A stretch of DNA of 64,000 nt from Elephas maximus indicus (lineage: Eukaryota > Chordata > Mammalia > Proboscidea > Elephantidae), in contig NC_064822.1 of the NCBI RefSeq assembly GCF_024166365.1, forward strand, positions 103,040,823-103,104,822, in the 5' to 3' direction. A model generated the notes under the pieces. That model saw nothing but the letters and a program-made list of their open reading frames with translations, was not told where the DNA came from and ran no database searches. The translations under genes and the position numbers were made by a program. Positions within the stretch are counted from its first letter, which is position 1. The number at the start of each line of letters is the position of its first letter. Shown piece by piece: positions 48,951 through 59,249 of the stretch.

Positions 48951-49398
48951 TTTGTTGTCTTTTTTTATTGTGTTGTTGACAGTTTCTTTTTTCCACTTAA
49001 TTTTCTGTGCTAAGTCACTTTTCTGTATGTATTTCTTTTCCTCTTTTTCATTGTTGTTGGTTTTGTATTTGCTGAGTCTTTATGTTTTTCTTGTTTTTCA
49101 TTTTGATGTGTAGAATTGTTAGTTTCCTTTGTGGTTACCTTAATATTTACCCCTAATTTTCTAAGTTTAAACCAATTTTTTATTTCTGTATATCGCATTG
49201 ACTTCCTCTCCATATGAAAGATCTATGACTACATTTTTCAGTCCCTCTTTTAGTTTTAATGTTGTCACCTTTTACATAATGACATCTCTGTTTTCCTGTT
49301 TTGAGCATTTTAGCTTTGATTTAGTTTTGTGATTTCCCTATCTGGGTCGATATCTTGTTGCTCTGTTGTGTGTTCTAGTTCTGTGTTGTTATCTGATG

Positions 49399-50409
49399 TT
49401 ATTGACTTTCTAACTGGAGGACTACCTTTAGTATTTCTTGTAATTATGGTTTGGTTTTTGCAAATTCCCTAAACTTCTATTTATCTGGAAATATCCTAAT
49501 TTTGCCAACATATTTGAGAGACAGTTTTGCTGGATATATAATTCTTGGCTGGCAATTTTTTTCCTTCAAGGCTTTATATATGTCATCCCATAGCCTTCTT
49601 GCCTGCATGATTTCTGCTGAGTAGTCTGAGCTTAATCTTATAGACTCTCCTTTGTAGGTGACTTTTCGTTTATCCCTAGCCAATCTTAAAATTCTTTCTT
49701 TATCTTCGGTTTTGGCAAAACTTGATTATGTCTTGGTGACTTTATTTTGCGGTCTACCTTGTGTGGGGTTCGATGAGCATCTTAGATATCTTCTCATTTT
49801 TCATGATATCAGGGAAGTTTTCTGCCAACAAATCTTATACAATTCTCTCTGTATTTTCTGTTCTTCTGCCCCCCACCCGGGTTCTGGTATTCCAATCACT
49901 CATAGGTTATTTGTTTTGATAGAGTCCACATAACTTTTATGGTTTCTTCATTTTTTAAAATTCTTTTATCTGGTTTTTCTTCAAATATGTTGGTGTCAAG
50001 TGCTTTATCTTCAGTCCCACTAATTCTGACTTCCATTTCCTCAGTGCAGCTGCTATGACTTTTTATTGAGTTGTGTAATTCTAAAATTTTATTGTTAATC
50101 TTCTGGAGTTCTGTTTGCTGTCTCTCTGTGGATTCTTGCTGCCTGTTAAATTTATCATTATGCTCTTGATTAACCTTAATTTCCTTGACCTCTTTATCTG
50201 TGAGTTCCTTGGCTTGCTCTGAATTTTGCCTGATCTTCTTCCTGATCTCTTGAATATTTCTTTATATTAATCTTTTGTATTCTACCTCTGGTCATTCCAA
50301 ATTTACCTTCATCCGGAAGGTTTCTTGAATCTGTGTTTTGGGAGCTTACTGATGCCATCAGGGTCTGCCTCTTTATGTGATTTGATATTGACTGTTGACT
50401 CTGAGCCAT
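49399..50409 (-). pseudogene. Outer L1 ORF1 (decayed)
   Basis: Start region MAQSQQSISNHIKRQ at 50409. The C-terminal domain is visible at 49683-49477 (SAEIMQARRLWDDIYKALKE, PRIIYPAKLSLKYVGKIR). The frame is broken in several places. Confidence 0.85.
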
Positions 50410-51793
50410 CACTAAGTTATTGTATTTATTTATTTTATGTTTGCTTACTGTGTCCTAGCTTCTTCTTTTGTTTTGATACGCCCAAATAGGCTGCTCGAGT
50501 GTGCTAGTTTGATTATTGGTGGCTTTGAACCCTTAATGTCCTGTCACCAGGTGGTTAGAGTTGTTACTGGGTATATGAGCCCAGGAGTCCGTTTACTTGT
50601 CCTTGTGTGGATTCAGCTCAAGTGTCCAGGTAGTCAGTCATCAAGAGTGTGGTGCAGGCTCTCACCTATGGTCTTAGACAAGCAGGGGTGATTGGTGTAG
50701 GCACAGGTATCAGGCTGCAGTAGGGGGCCATGTGCTGAGCAAGGCGGGGTGCTGACAACCACCCCTGAGTGTCTGTGAGGAAAGTGTGTCCCTGTTCCCT
50801 AGAGCATGTAGATGGGTGGGTTTTGCAGCCGGACTATAGGCACCCAGTGCTATTGACTGTACGGACTGGGAGGCCCCACTTATCCTTGGACCTCTGTTGT
50901 AGGTGGCTATGTGGCATGCGTGGAGCCACCAATCCTCAGGCTCCTGATGTGGGTAGTTGAGGACCCTGCTTAATAGGCAGAGTGGTGTCAAACATCATGA
51001 ACCGGCCTCCCTACCATATAGCTGAAACAGTTGAAGTTAGACTTCAAGTATATACCCTGTTGTACTGTTCTAATGAGGGCCTACGCTGTTGAAATGGCTC
51101 CACACAGGTCTATACAGGGGTAAAAGGCATTCAAAGTTGATGGACCCCTTATGCCTGTGCCTAGGCAAGGGAGCTGTTTCTGCCCTGAGCTCCTGGCTTA
51201 GGGGAGCTGGCAGATTATTTTTCCCTGTTTGTTCATTTGTTCCTTCTCCAAGACTGGGAAAATAGCTTGGCACATATGATAGGTCCTACTTTCGGCCCAG
51301 GGAAAGTGGCTATCACTGAAACTGGCTTGGAACCTGGTGCAGAGCGGGGAGGGGTCAGGTAAATGGGAGAGGGTTTTTTCTCAAAGGGGTGTTTTTTGAT
51401 CTGTCTGGTAGATTATATGCATATACTTATGTTTTGCCAATTGAGCACTGCTTTTCACTAATTCTGGAGGCGTGCGTGGACTGTCTGCTGCTCAGTCTCC
51501 CCCAGTGTGGAAAACACATCCCGAACACCACTGCTTGCCTCACTGCATTCACGCCAGTGGATCTGGCCTGTGGAGTGCCAGTTCCTGCTGAGTCAGGTGT
51601 GGCAACTTCTCACTGCTTCTGGACTGTCTCTCTCGCCCCCTGCCACTCAGTCCGATTCCTCAGCTTTGCCTTTGATGTTCAGGGCTCCTAGATTGTCATG
51701 TATAATTGATTCACTTGTTTTTTCTGGTCTTTGTTATAAGAGGTACCACAGGAAGCATCTGACAACACTGCCATCTTGGCCCTGCCTCCTGCA
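50410..51793 (-). promoter_or_regulatory. Outer L1 5' UTR
   Basis: About 1.38 kb, GC-moderate, lacking the repeated units of the inner copy. The last 110 bp, with the YY1-type site at 51770-51778, align with the inner L1 5' end, but most of the leader does not, which indicates different L1 subfamilies. Confidence 0.75.
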
Positions 51794-51950
51794 GCTATGC
51801 CATTTAAAATGCTGTGTGGTTTTTAGCAAATTACTTAACCTCTCTGAGCTCAGGTTTTGCATCTCAAAATGGAAATAACATTAGTACCTCAATGTTTTGT
51901 GAAAATTAAATGTGAAGTTCTTAGATGAAATGCATAATGAATGTGAGCTG
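51794..51950 (+). repeat. MIR, right half (split by L1)
   Basis: Continues the MIR broken at 36249: 'gctatgccatttaaaatgct', 'attacttaacctctctgagc', 'gcatctcaaaatggaaataa', 'gtacctcaatg'. Confidence 0.85.
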
Positions 51951-51959
51951 CTGTTATTT

Positions 51960-52155
51960 GTACTCCCACAGTACTTTGTATAGGCCTCTTACAGTGTTTG
52001 TCCTTTATGTTAACCATTATTTGTTCTTGTCTGCTCTACCAAATTTTGGGTTCCTTGAAACTGTGTCTTGTTTATAATCTCAGTTTCCAACCCCCAAAAA
52101 ACCCGAACAGTGCTGGGCAAATATATAGTGTTCAATAAATATTTGCTCATCCATT
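51960..52155 (+). repeat. L2 3' end
   Basis: 'cccacagtactttgtatagg', 'gggttccttgaaactgtgtc', 'acagtgctgggcaaatatat' and 'ttcaataaatatttg' follow the LINE2 3' end in order. Confidence 0.7.
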
Positions 52156-52159
52156 TAGT

Positions 52160-52590
52160 TAGAGTCTATAGTTAATGGTGTGAAAAAGAACATTTGTGGA
52201 CATATTCTACCTACAGGCCATCTGCTGCCACTATTTTGGTAGGTTAGAGGGTTTGTGACTGATAGGTCAAGCCTTTAGATGTAGCATTTGGAGGAAGGGA
52301 GAATGGAAGAACTTTTTATTACTGAAGCTGGAGAGAGAAGTGGCAGGGAGGGAGTGGTCACAATACAAAGAGTTAAAACCAACCCTGATATGGTCCTGGG
52401 CACCAAAGAACAGAATACCCACTAAAAAAAAACAATAGGATAGGAAAGAAAAAAAAAGTAACAGCAGCCCAGATAGTAGCCAGGCTAAAGACAGAGGGAA
52501 TCACCCTACTTCCTCTTTTAAGAATTCTTACCACTCTTAATCTGTGGTTAAGATACAGGGAATAGCAGTTAGTTTAAGGAGTTTCACGTA
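52160..52590. other. No gene recognised
   Basis: Unique-looking purine-rich sequence with short A runs around 52423-52456. Confidence 0.5.
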
Positions 52591-52598
52591 ACTTAAGC

Positions 52599-52914
52599 GA
52601 CAGTAATGGTTCAGTGGTAGAATTCTCGCTTTTCATGCAGGAGAACCTGGGTTCATTTCCTGACCAGTGCACCTCAGGCATAGCCACCACCTGTCTGTTA
52701 GTGGAGACTTGTGTGTTGTTATGATGCCGAACAGGTTTCAGCGGAGTTTCCAGACTAAGACAGACTAGGAATAAAGAAGTGGCGATCTACTTTGAAAAAC
52801 TCAGCCAATGAAAACCCTATGGATCACCATGGTCTGATCCTGTTGTGCCTGGGGTCACCACGAGTCAGGAACTGACTCAGTGACAGCTAATACCACCACT
52901 ACCAACAACATATG
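52599..52914 (+). repeat. Composite SINE: tRNA-Gly-like head, RTE 5' block, RTE 3' tail
   Basis: A complete 316-bp insertion bounded by ACTTAAGC (52591-52598 and 52915-52922). The head resembles tRNA-Gly: A box TGGTTCAGTGGTAG (52607-52620), 'aattctcgc', and B box GGTTCATTTCC (52650-52660). The middle ('caggtttcagcggagtttcc', 'agacagactagg', 'ggcgatctactttgaaaa', 'ccaatgaaaaccctatg') aligns with the RTE 5' leader at the left window edge (reverse of 481-720). The tail 'ggggtcaccacgagtcagg', 'actgactcagtgacagct' is the RTE 3' end. It differs from the common AfroSINE head. Confidence 0.85.
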
Positions 52915-53552
52915 ACTTAAGCATTTTTTTTCCCCTTGAGATTTAGCGTTTTCCTTACCATACTAATAAATTATTTCTTAGAAAACTTTTTAAAAAGCAC
53001 AGTTTATTTCCCTTTTTTCCTTTCTTTAAAAAAAAAAACTTCTAAAGGCTCTTTGAGACAGGAATTTTCAAACCCAGAGAAGAAGCCAAAATCTTAGGGT
53101 GGAGGATAAATACTTCTTTTGTTCTCCATGGAAATCTTTTGGTTCTGACCCATTATAGTACTGTCTCATTTCTTATACCCTGTTGTCTAAGAAGCTCTTC
53201 TCACATGCTCTGTGGTTTCTAGAGATTAACCAGTTAGGACTCGAAAGGTTAGAGCTTTTGTGGAGTGAAGCTACTGCTTTAAGTCATTATCGAAAAGGAT
53301 AAGTATGTGATGTGCGAGATCTACAAAGGGTAGTACGTCTATCTGAGAGCATCCCAAATACAGTGCGTTCACCTTATGGAAGTGGCACTGGAAAATAAAG
53401 AACGGGCCTATCCTCCTTTTCCTATCTATTATCAAAGAGACATGAGAAAGAGATTTTCAAAGAAAGAGAACAGCTAAAAATGTAGTACTCTCAAAGAAAG
53501 CTAGGATTGGTTAAGGAGAGAAGGTAGAGGAAGCCGGAGAGGACAGAGTTGC

Positions 53553-53612
53553 AAATAGTCACTATGAGCCAGAATTGACTTGACTGGTTTAGGTTTAGGT
53601 TTCGGCAATGGT
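53553..53612 (+). repeat. AfroSINE tail fragment
   Basis: 'gtcactatgagccagaattg', 'acttgactggtttaggttta'; the 3' part only. Confidence 0.75.
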
Positions 53613-54024
53613 GGGGGTGACGAGAGAAGGTGTTTCTTAAATAACAGGGAATAGAATGAATCCCCTTAAGAACGGAAGGAGAAGTAGGGTTGAGTTGAAA
53701 TAAAATGAAAGATAGTTGTGAGAAAGGAAGGTGGTAGAAGGAAAGGGGACTTTATCTGGGGTATGAATAACAGGGAAGGAAACTGGTAGCCTGAGAAGCT
53801 TGGTAGAGGCATTATTACTTGTACTGGAAGGGGCAGTCACAACAGGCAGAAGTCATGTTACTTAAACTAGAAAAAAAAAACCCAGTGCCGTAGAGGAGTT
53901 AGGAAAAGACGTTTGACACGCTGGTCTCCCCCACCCGGCATACACCAACAAGACACAGGCAAAGACATAGGTCTATAGCACACTGAATGCAGTGTTGGCA
54001 ATTTAGTGCCACAAATTCTCCCTC

Positions 54025-54230
54025 ACTGGCTAGGTATCACAGTGGTTAAACACTCAGCTGCTAACCAAAAAGGTCAGTGGTTTGAACCACCAGCTCCTCT
54101 GCATAAGAAAGATGTGGCAGTCCGCTTCTGTAAAGATGTACAGCCTTGAGAACCCTGTGGGGGCAGTCCTACTCTGTCCTATAGGGTCGCTATGAGTTTG
54201 AGTTGACTCGATGGCAGTGGGTATGGGCTG
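54025..54230 (+). repeat. AfroSINE, long subclass
   Basis: 'ctaggtatcacagtggttaa', 'gatgtggcagtccgcttctg', 'cctatagggtcgctatgagt', 'gactcgatggcagtgggta'. Confidence 0.9.
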
Positions 54231-54811
54231 ATACAGGCTAAGAAGATGGAGTTCAGGTTGCTAATCCTTGACTTTTCCTTTTCTTCTTTTCCCTAACTGA
54301 CTTAATGTCAGCACTGCTCCTGAATTCCTTTTCCTTACTTCTTCAACTACTTTTTTCATATAGGAGTGGATGGATGAGGGCAGATCCAGGGAATGAAAGT
54401 GGAATTGGAGAAAAGAATAAGAGACCAAAATGGCAAGTTGAAAGAGAAAAAAAGTTTTACTTTTAAATGTATATGTAAAACTCAGGTTGGGTAATAGCAT
54501 TTAAAAGTACTATACAAATAAAATGAAATGGACTTAAGTGCACGTATATATTTATCAGATTTTTACTGTGAGAAGATAGAGGGAAATAACTCAGGAAACT
54601 CTCACATTCTCCTGGGGAAAATCCAAGAGAAAATAATCCTCAAAGTGAAGCCAAAGAGATGAGCATTGCACATCAGAAGGCACTTCCAGGCCTGACACTG
54701 AACAAAGGAAGCCAGGAATGCTCTTGCCTGAAGCCTTTCAGCACTGGAGAGTGACCCACCTGCCAGGGCTGGTCACACCTTAGGGAAGGACTTCCCCCAG
54801 GACCCTTCCCA
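54231..54811. other. OR10AD1 downstream region
   Basis: Unique-looking, AT-rich. It should include the 3' UTR of OR10AD1 on the minus strand, but no AATAAA on that strand was found close to the stop. Confidence 0.4.
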
Positions 54812-55775
54812 TTACACAGACTCTGCCTGTGCCAGGCTGGTCCTCCCCAGGGCTCTCACCATGGCCCCCTTCATTTCCTTGTTGCGGAAACTATAGATGA
54901 TGGGGTTGCACATGGGGGTGATGATGGTGTAGAGGAGGGAGAAAGGCTTGTCCTTATCAGGCCCATGTGTGCTGCGGGGGTTCATGTAAGAGAACATGGC
55001 AGAGGTATAGAAGAAGATGACCACAGTCAGGTGGGAGGCACAAGTGGAGAAGGTCTTTCCCCGACCCGAGGAGGAGGCTCTGCTAAGGATGGAGGCCAGG
55101 ATGCGGGCATAGGAGATGACAATGAGCACCATGGGGCTGAGCAACACCACAATGGCGTCAACAAAGATAACCTTCATGCTGAATTGGGGGTCCCCACAGG
55201 AGAGAGCAATCACTATGGGAGCCTCGCAGAAGAAGTTTTCTATATGGTTGTCCCTGCAGAAAGGATTTCGGAATGACATATACTCAAGAAAGATGCCATT
55301 GATCAGCCCAAATGTCCAGGCAGTACCCACCAGCCTCACACAGACCTGCCGGCCCATGATCTGGGTATAGCTAAGTGGGTAGCAGATAGCAACATAACGG
55401 TCATAGGCCATAAAAGCCAAGAGGATGCACTCAGCCACACCCACACAGAAGACTAGGTACATCTGGGTCATGCAAGAGGCGAAGGAGACAGTGTGGTTCT
55501 TGACCACCAGGTGGATCAGCATCTGTGGGATGGTGGTGGTGATGAAACAGACATCCAGGAAGGACAGGTGGCCAAGGAAGAAGTACATGGGGCTGTTGAG
55601 CCTGGGGTCTGTCCCGGCAATGAAGATGATGAGGCCGTTCATGGCCATGGCCAGGCTGTAGAGGGCTAGGAAGAGAGCAAAGAGCAATGACCGAGTGGAA
55701 GGGGAGCTCTGTTCAAAGCCCACGAGGATAAAGTCTGACACTGTGCTACCATTCCTGAGGTCCTCTGTCTGGGAC
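54812..55775 (-). CDS. OR10AD1: Olfactory receptor family 10 member AD1, main coding exon
   Basis: Class II odorant receptor (seven-helix GPCR of sensory cilia) recognised as OR10AD1. Landmarks, numbered on the open frame that extends to 55978: N-glycosylation NGS at 76-78, PMYFFLGHLSFLDVC in TM2 (130-144), MAYDRYVAIC at the end of TM3 (190-199), KTFSTCASHLTVV in TM6 (308-320), PMCNPIIYSFRNKEMK in TM7 (355-370). No stop or frameshift lies inside the roughly 315-residue receptor core. The family start Met, expected just before LRNGS, is GAC (Asp, 55762-55760). The preceding frame is open to 55978 but crosses a strong splice acceptor at 55776-55800, so that extension is probably intronic. The next in-frame Met (111) would remove much of TM1. 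Translation may start in an unseen upstream exon, or the gene may have lost its start. Confidence 0.93.
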
Positions 55776-55800
55776 CTGTGAAGAGGGAGGGAAGGAAAAA
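55776..55800 (-). other. Splice acceptor before the OR10AD1 coding exon
   Basis: On the minus strand a 20-base pyrimidine tract (TTTTTCCTTCCCTCCCTCTT) runs into CACAG, followed by GTCCCAGACAG. OR genes commonly have such an acceptor shortly before the coding exon, joined to non-coding 5' exons. Confidence 0.7.
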
Positions 55801-55978
55801 CACATGAGAGAGAACTGTAGGGTAATGTAAGGTACTCACTTGCGTCCAGAAACCCAAATACAAAAGAGCAAGATGGATGAGTGGTAGTAAAAGTTTTGGA
55901 GCTTTTGTAAACCCTAGGTAAGATAGCAGTGTTATGGGGTAGTGAAAATTCCAGGGTCACTGTAGACTGTGAAGACAA

Positions 55979-57496
55979 ACTGGGGAATGGTTTTACTTGA
56001 CTGGTGGTTCTACTTGACTCTGGTTTGATCAGGCCTCAAGTGAAGCGCTGTATCTGCTCCAGGGACTTCAATATTGAAGGATTAGCTAGTAACTGTAATG
56101 TACTCAGTGGTGAAACAATAAGATACTGTGGTTGGGGGCCTGGGTCCCATGCCAAATAAGGAAAGGTTTGAGGTACTGAGGATTGGAGTGTTTGAGGGGT
56201 GGGGATAGTGTCTATGAACTTAACAGAAGATCATACGCAGTAAGCACTTGAGAGATATTTGAAAGTGAATTTTTTCTGGAAGAAAAAAATGCCCGGTCTT
56301 TGTGTACCTAATGTAAAATGATGAATGGGTTAAAGTTTCAGGGAAAATAAAAACATTCCTTCAGGATTATCCCTAAAGTGGCAATGATTTGTGTATCTCT
56401 GGAGACAGTCAATGCGCAGCTTGTCACCCACATCTTGGCGGTCTCATTCTCCTGGATATTGCTGCTACTACATCAACCACCCATGTGTGCCTGCTGGTGG
56501 TGGGGCCTGGCTGTGGGTTCTTACAGGCTTTCCTAACAGGAGACAGCTTCCCTAATGGTGTTGGAATTTAGGGCTACATATACGATTGAGTAGAAAGGAT
56601 CCAACCACCCCTATGAGAAGAGGTAAGCTATGAACAGGACAAAAATCCAACCTTTCTGGAATGGACCTTCAGAGGACTTTAATCTGTCCCTTTGCCTCCA
56701 GGAATAAATCTTGTTTTTTTTTTTTCATTTTCAGAATATGAGCATTCAGAATTCTCCTCATGCTCTTATCTCACTGTCATAACTTTTAGGAAGTCCTCCG
56801 TGTGTTCAGGTTAAATCTCTATTTTACTTTTCATCTTGCATTGGAGGTATGATATATCAGATCCCTTCCACCTTCAGAGATTTATAGATGGTTAGAATAT
56901 TCCTTCTTAACTCTCAGTTATGCTGAGAACTTTCCTCTTCATTTTCTCTTCATCCACTCTCTTCTATACACACTCCTACTCTTATCTCATCTGTTAGTCT
57001 CTTTTTCCACTTTTCTTCTCCCCCTCTCTCTTCTTTGGTGTTGGGCTCCTGCCATTCATCTATCTCTGTTTGTATACCCCTCTCTTCCACACGTCCCTGT
57101 CTTCCTCTTGGGAATAGTTATCCTGTTACTGACATTCCTTATAGCTCTGGATTACCTCTAGGGTGTGATTTCCTGATAAGGTCAAGGCAGTGTCTGGGTA
57201 GTAGGCCATTCCATCATCTCCACTTTTGGGTGCTCCATCTAGGATTCCTCTTCTTGGGGGCTCATAAAGGGCATGGAAGGTCAGAGAGCACTACTTAATG
57301 TAAGATGTGGCTTGGCAGCATGGGCCCAGTGGACATGTTGGAGCTGAGGTCAGAGTCTGGATAAAATACCAGAGAGCCGGATTCCAAAGAACTCTGGGAC
57401 TTGCCCAAGAAGAAACTGATGTTTGACTCAAGGAATCACTAGGACTTACAGGAGTAAAAGTGCTTACCTATGGTTTATTGTGCCAGAGATTCTGTG
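55979..57496. other. No gene recognised
   Basis: Likely upstream/intron region of OR10AD1. The 5' exon(s) could not be located by eye. A T run lies at 56711-56722. Open frames have no recognisable protein. Confidence 0.45.
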
Positions 57497-57812
57497 ATGT
57501 TGTTGTTGCTGTTAGATGCCGTTGAGTCAGTTCTGACTCATAGTGACCCTATGTACAACATAACGAAGCACTGCCCGGTCCTGTGCCATCCTCATAATCG
57601 TTTCTGTGCTTGACCCCACTGTTGCAGCCACTGTGTCGGTCCATCTTGTCGAGGATCTTCCTCTCTTTCTCTGACACTCCACTTTACCAACCATGATGTC
57701 TTTCTCCAGGGACTGGTCCCTCCTGATAACATGTCCAAAGTACAGGAGATGAAGTCTTGCCATCCTCACTTTTAACGAGCATTCTGGCTGTACTTCTTCC
57801 AAGACAGCTACT
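57497..57812 (-). mobile_element. RTE/BovB-type LINE 3' end
   Basis: Reverse copy of the same region as 10640-10998: PECSLKVRMARLHLLYFGHV, then RRDQSLEKDIMVGKV and TRWTDTVAATVGSS, ending in the 'gactcatagtgaccctatg' 3' UTR and a TGTTGTTGTTG tail. 5' truncated. The frame 57802-57527 is open. Confidence 0.85.
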
Positions 57813-58860
57813 TAGCATCTGTTGCCTTGCTAGCTACCATTACAGGCTAACCATCAAGCATTTGTCTAAATAAATGGGGCAATCTCATGGAAATCATATC
57901 CTACCTCATTCTGGTGCTTTGGCTAATAATGACATTTGTCACTGAATCACTGTGGCAAGTAACAGAGAAGATCTCATGATGTTTGAGGAGGAGCTGGTCC
58001 AGGGAGGATGGTCTGACCTGGTGGGCCACTTTGGAAGAGAAATTGTGTCTGATTATCTTGTTAGTTCCTTGACATTTATACCATTACAGATGAATGTCTA
58101 CGTAGATAGTATTACTAAGTTACACGTGTATAGTACTATAGGTGTGAAACCTTACATGCCCATATTATTTCATCCACGTTAATAGTCTTATTCTGTACCC
58201 TCTTTTTTAATATTGTATTATTAGAGTTTCTTAGGCTTTGTTTACCTGTTTCAGTATTAATTGAATTCTAGCAGCTTGCCTTGAAAATTAGAAACTACTT
58301 TTCCTGTTGTTCTGCAGGTTTGAGAGTCACCCTCTACCACTCAGTCTCAAGTTGGTTTTGGATTGGTTAATTACTTAGGAGGCAAAATTCCTTTGAACTC
58401 TTTAAAAATGAAGCTCCTGAGAGACTTAGCATTGAAGTAATACACTTATGGAGCCCTGAAGGATCTACTCCAGCTACTAAAGGAACCCCAACCCGACCTG
58501 GGTATTGAGGACTCTTCTGGTGGACCCTTGCAGACAGAGAAATTGAGAAAGAAAATGAAACTCAATTTTAGGCTTTAATTTCTGTAGACCTAAATGTCTT
58601 TGGCCTTTAACTTGCAAGGGAATTTAATACTTGGATTTGAATTTCACCCTGGGAATTTGATAATAAAAGGGGATTTATATGCCGATCTGAAGAATCTCTA
58701 TACTACTGGCAATTCTATTACTTTTGTTACTTTATTTTTATTATGAAAGTATCCTTATAGATTTTTATTATTGAGGTATCATAACTGATGTCATTTAATC
58801 TCACTGAAGAACCTCTGATAATTGGTGGAACATGGTTTGGCAAGGAGAGAAGAATCCAAA
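57813..58860. other. No gene recognised
   Basis: Unique-looking AT-rich sequence. No supported feature. Confidence 0.5.
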
Positions 58861-59061
58861 TACAAACCCGCTGCCATGGGTTGACTCCAACTCATAGCAA
58901 CCCTATAGGACAGAATAGAAGTGCCCCACAGGGTTTCTAAGGCTGTAATCTTTATGGAAGCAGACTGTCACATCTTTCTCCTGAGGAGCGGCTGGTGAGT
59001 TCGAACTGCTGACCTTTCAGTTAGCAGACGAGTGCTTAGCCACTGCTCCACCAGAGCTCCT
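58861..59061 (-). repeat. AfroSINE, long subclass
   Basis: 'atacaaacccgctgccatgg', 'gctgtaatctttatggaagc', 'cagactgtcacatctttctc', head 'ctccaccagagctcc'. Confidence 0.9.
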
Positions 59062-59070
59062 TGGAGAAAA

Positions 59071-59237
59071 AAACCAAAAAAACCCAAACCCATTGCTGTG
59101 GAGTCAATTCCGACTCCTAGTGACCCTAGAGGACAGCAGAACTGCCCCCTAGGGTTTCCAAGCAGCGGATGGTGGATTCAAACTGCCAACCTTCTGGTTA
59201 GCAGCCAAGCTCTTTAACCACTGCACCACCAGGGCTC
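59071..59237 (-). repeat. AfroSINE, short form, next to previous copy
   Basis: 'aacccattgctgtggagtca' to 'ctgcaccaccagggctc'. Flanked by TGGAGAAAA (59062-59070 and 59238-59246), so it inserted at the head end of the previous SINE. Confidence 0.92.
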
Positions 59238-59249
59238 TGGAGAAAAGAC

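Larger units (their letters stand above)
36250..51793 (-). mobile_element. Outer near-full-length L1, interrupted by later insertions
   Basis: Runs from the 3' poly(A) (poly(T) at about 36318-36330 on this strand) to a 5' end carrying the YY1-type GCCATCTTG (51770-51778) next to the terminal GGCAGG-like bases. The target-site duplication GCTATGCCATTT (36238-36249 and 51794-51805) brackets it inside a MIR. Without the inner L1 (about 7.4 kb), a truncated L1 (about 330 bp) and a SINE/RTE tail, it is about 7.7 kb. The order on the minus strand is 5' UTR, ORF1, about 450 bp spacer, ORF2, 3' UTR. All ORFs are broken by many changes, so it is older than the inner copy. Confidence 0.9.

Noticed and set aside
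52599-52672. A tRNA-Gly gene
   Set aside because: The D and T arms look like tRNA-Gly, but the acceptor ends do not pair and the anticodon loop is changed; it is the head of a SINE with its own target-site duplication.
55776-55978. 71-residue N-terminal extension of OR10AD1
   Set aside because: The frame is open but crosses a strong splice acceptor and has no odorant-receptor similarity, so it is more likely intronic.
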